Source: Ignavibacteria bacterium UBA961
GTDB lineage: Bacteria; Bacteroidota; Ignavibacteria; Kapaibacteriales; UBA961
Assembly (NCBI GenBank): GCA_002293005.1
Contig: DBCJ01000128.1
Span: forward strand, 1-6,095
Direction of reading: 5' to 3'
DNA length: 6,095 nt
The notes beneath the pieces were generated by a model. It searched no databases. It was given only the letters and a program-made list of their open reading frames with translations, and was not told the DNA's origin. Each line of letters starts with the position of its first letter. The first letter of the stretch is position 1. The translations under genes were made by a program, and so were the position numbers. This document shows positions 5,526 to 6,095 of the stretch, piece after piece.

Positions 5526-6095
5526 TCAATGTAATTTTACTTTTGGATCGAGAAAGACATAGAGAATATCCACTACTGCATTCACCACTACAAAAATAAT
5601 GGCCGTAAGTAGAACAGTCCCTTGAATGATGGGATAATCCAATTTTTCAATGGCGCTGATTGCAAGTGTTCCAATCCCCGGCCAATTGAAAATATATTCC
5701 ACGAAAAATGTTCCGGCGAGAAGTCCTGAAAACCATGCACTGACTGTTGTAACAACCGGATTCAATGCATTTCTCAAAGCATGTTTCAAAATCACGGCTT
5801 TTTCCGTAAGTCCTTTTGCTCTGGCTGTTCTCACATAATCTTGATTGAGTACATCTAGCATGGAACTGCGCGTAACTCTGGCAATGATGGAAAGCGGTCT
5901 GAATGCCAATGTGAGCATAGGGAGGAAAAGATGACTGATGCCTTTGTCGATATATCCCGAAGATGGAAAAATCTTCCAGATTTCAGCAAATAGCAGGAGC
6001 AAAAGCAGTCCAAAGACGAAACTCGGAAGGGAAATACCAAGCAAAGCAAAGCCCATAGTCGAAGCATCAACCCAAGTATTTGCTCGAATTGCCGC
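5526..6095 (-). CDS. DppB/OppB-family peptide ABC transporter permease, 5' end beyond window
   Basis: This is the C-terminal 189 residues of an inner-membrane permease of a peptide/nickel-type ABC importer. The frame stays open to the right edge, so the true start lies outside. The first visible ATG, at 6056, is internal because the 13 codons before it continue the family pattern (an ALLGISLPSF membrane entry preceded by a W-x-D segment). About four hydrophobic spans are visible, near residues 13-38, 56-75, 112-135 and 158-181 of the fragment. The cytoplasmic EAA loop, which docks the ATPase, begins at DYVRTARAKG (86-95) and runs to about 109. The chain ends in LDPKVKLH, close to the usual DPRV-type end of DppB proteins. 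It forms the channel together with the DppC-like partner encoded 3 nt downstream. Substrate specificity (dipeptide, oligopeptide, nickel or other) cannot be read from permeases, so I give no symbol. The binding protein and ATPase genes are not in view. Confidence 0.93.
   Translation of the reverse strand, partial: AAIRANTWVDASTMGFALLGISLPSFVFGLLLLLLFAEIWKIFPSSGYIDKGISHLFLPMLTLAFRPLSIIARVTRSSMLDVLNQDYVRTARAKGLTEKAVILKHALRNALNPVVTTVSAWFSGLLAGTFFVEYIFNWPGIGTLAISAIEKLDYPIIQGTVLLTAIIFVVVNAVVDILYVFLDPKVKLH

Noticed and set aside
5526..6056. Complete short permease starting at the ATG at 6056
   Set aside because: The frame stays open to the right edge and the preceding 13 codons continue the DppB family pattern, so the gene is truncated by the window and not a short form.

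Overview
The window is ordinary chromosomal housekeeping DNA, and every gene I can support lies on the minus strand. Read in the direction of transcription (right to left), the order is: the 3' part of a DppB/OppB-type ABC permease gene, a DppC/OppC-type permease gene, holA (DNA polymerase III delta), rpsT (ribosomal protein S20), tRNA-Arg(ACG), rpsO (ribosomal protein S15) and pnp (polynucleotide phosphorylase). I see no phage, transposon, CRISPR or defence genes.

Organism: the sequence points to Bacteroidota or the wider Bacteroidota/Chlorobiota group. The rpsT upstream region carries a near-perfect Bacteroidota-type promoter (TTTG, 20 nt, TATATTTG). Four of the five visible translation starts have no Shine-Dalgarno sequence, and the tRNA gene does not encode CCA. 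The proteins look like deep-branching members of that group rather than classical Bacteroides, but that is an impression from reading; the genus cannot be named from here.

Layout. (1) 6095-3344: dppB, dppC and holA are packed with gaps of 3 nt and 1 nt, so they look like one translationally coupled operon that joins peptide-uptake permeases to a replication clamp-loader subunit. (2) 3343-3250: a short gap with the rpsT promoter. (3) 3249-2565: rpsT, tRNA-Arg and rpsO form a compact stable-RNA/ribosome cluster closed by a strong intrinsic terminator. (4) 2564-2411: a pnp leader of about 150 nt with a candidate -10 box, a short palindrome, a long imperfect hairpin and a competing second hairpin, ending in the only clear Shine-Dalgarno sequence of the window. 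(5) 2410-92: pnp, encoding complete PNPase with an arginine/glycine/aspartate-rich repetitive tail. (6) 86-52: the pnp terminator. (7) 1-50: non-coding DNA with a GC-rich palindrome that may be the edge of a dispersed repeat.

How the genes work together: rpsO followed by pnp is a classic neighbourhood linking a 30S ribosomal protein to an RNA-decay enzyme. Here a terminator separates them, and pnp has its own structured leader, as expected for an autoregulated PNPase gene. The most notable observations are the pnp leader structures, the duplicated decapeptide in the PNPase tail whose DNA differences are all synonymous, the enlarged extracytoplasmic loop in the DppC-like permease, and the edge repeat. 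I found no convincing new biological system.
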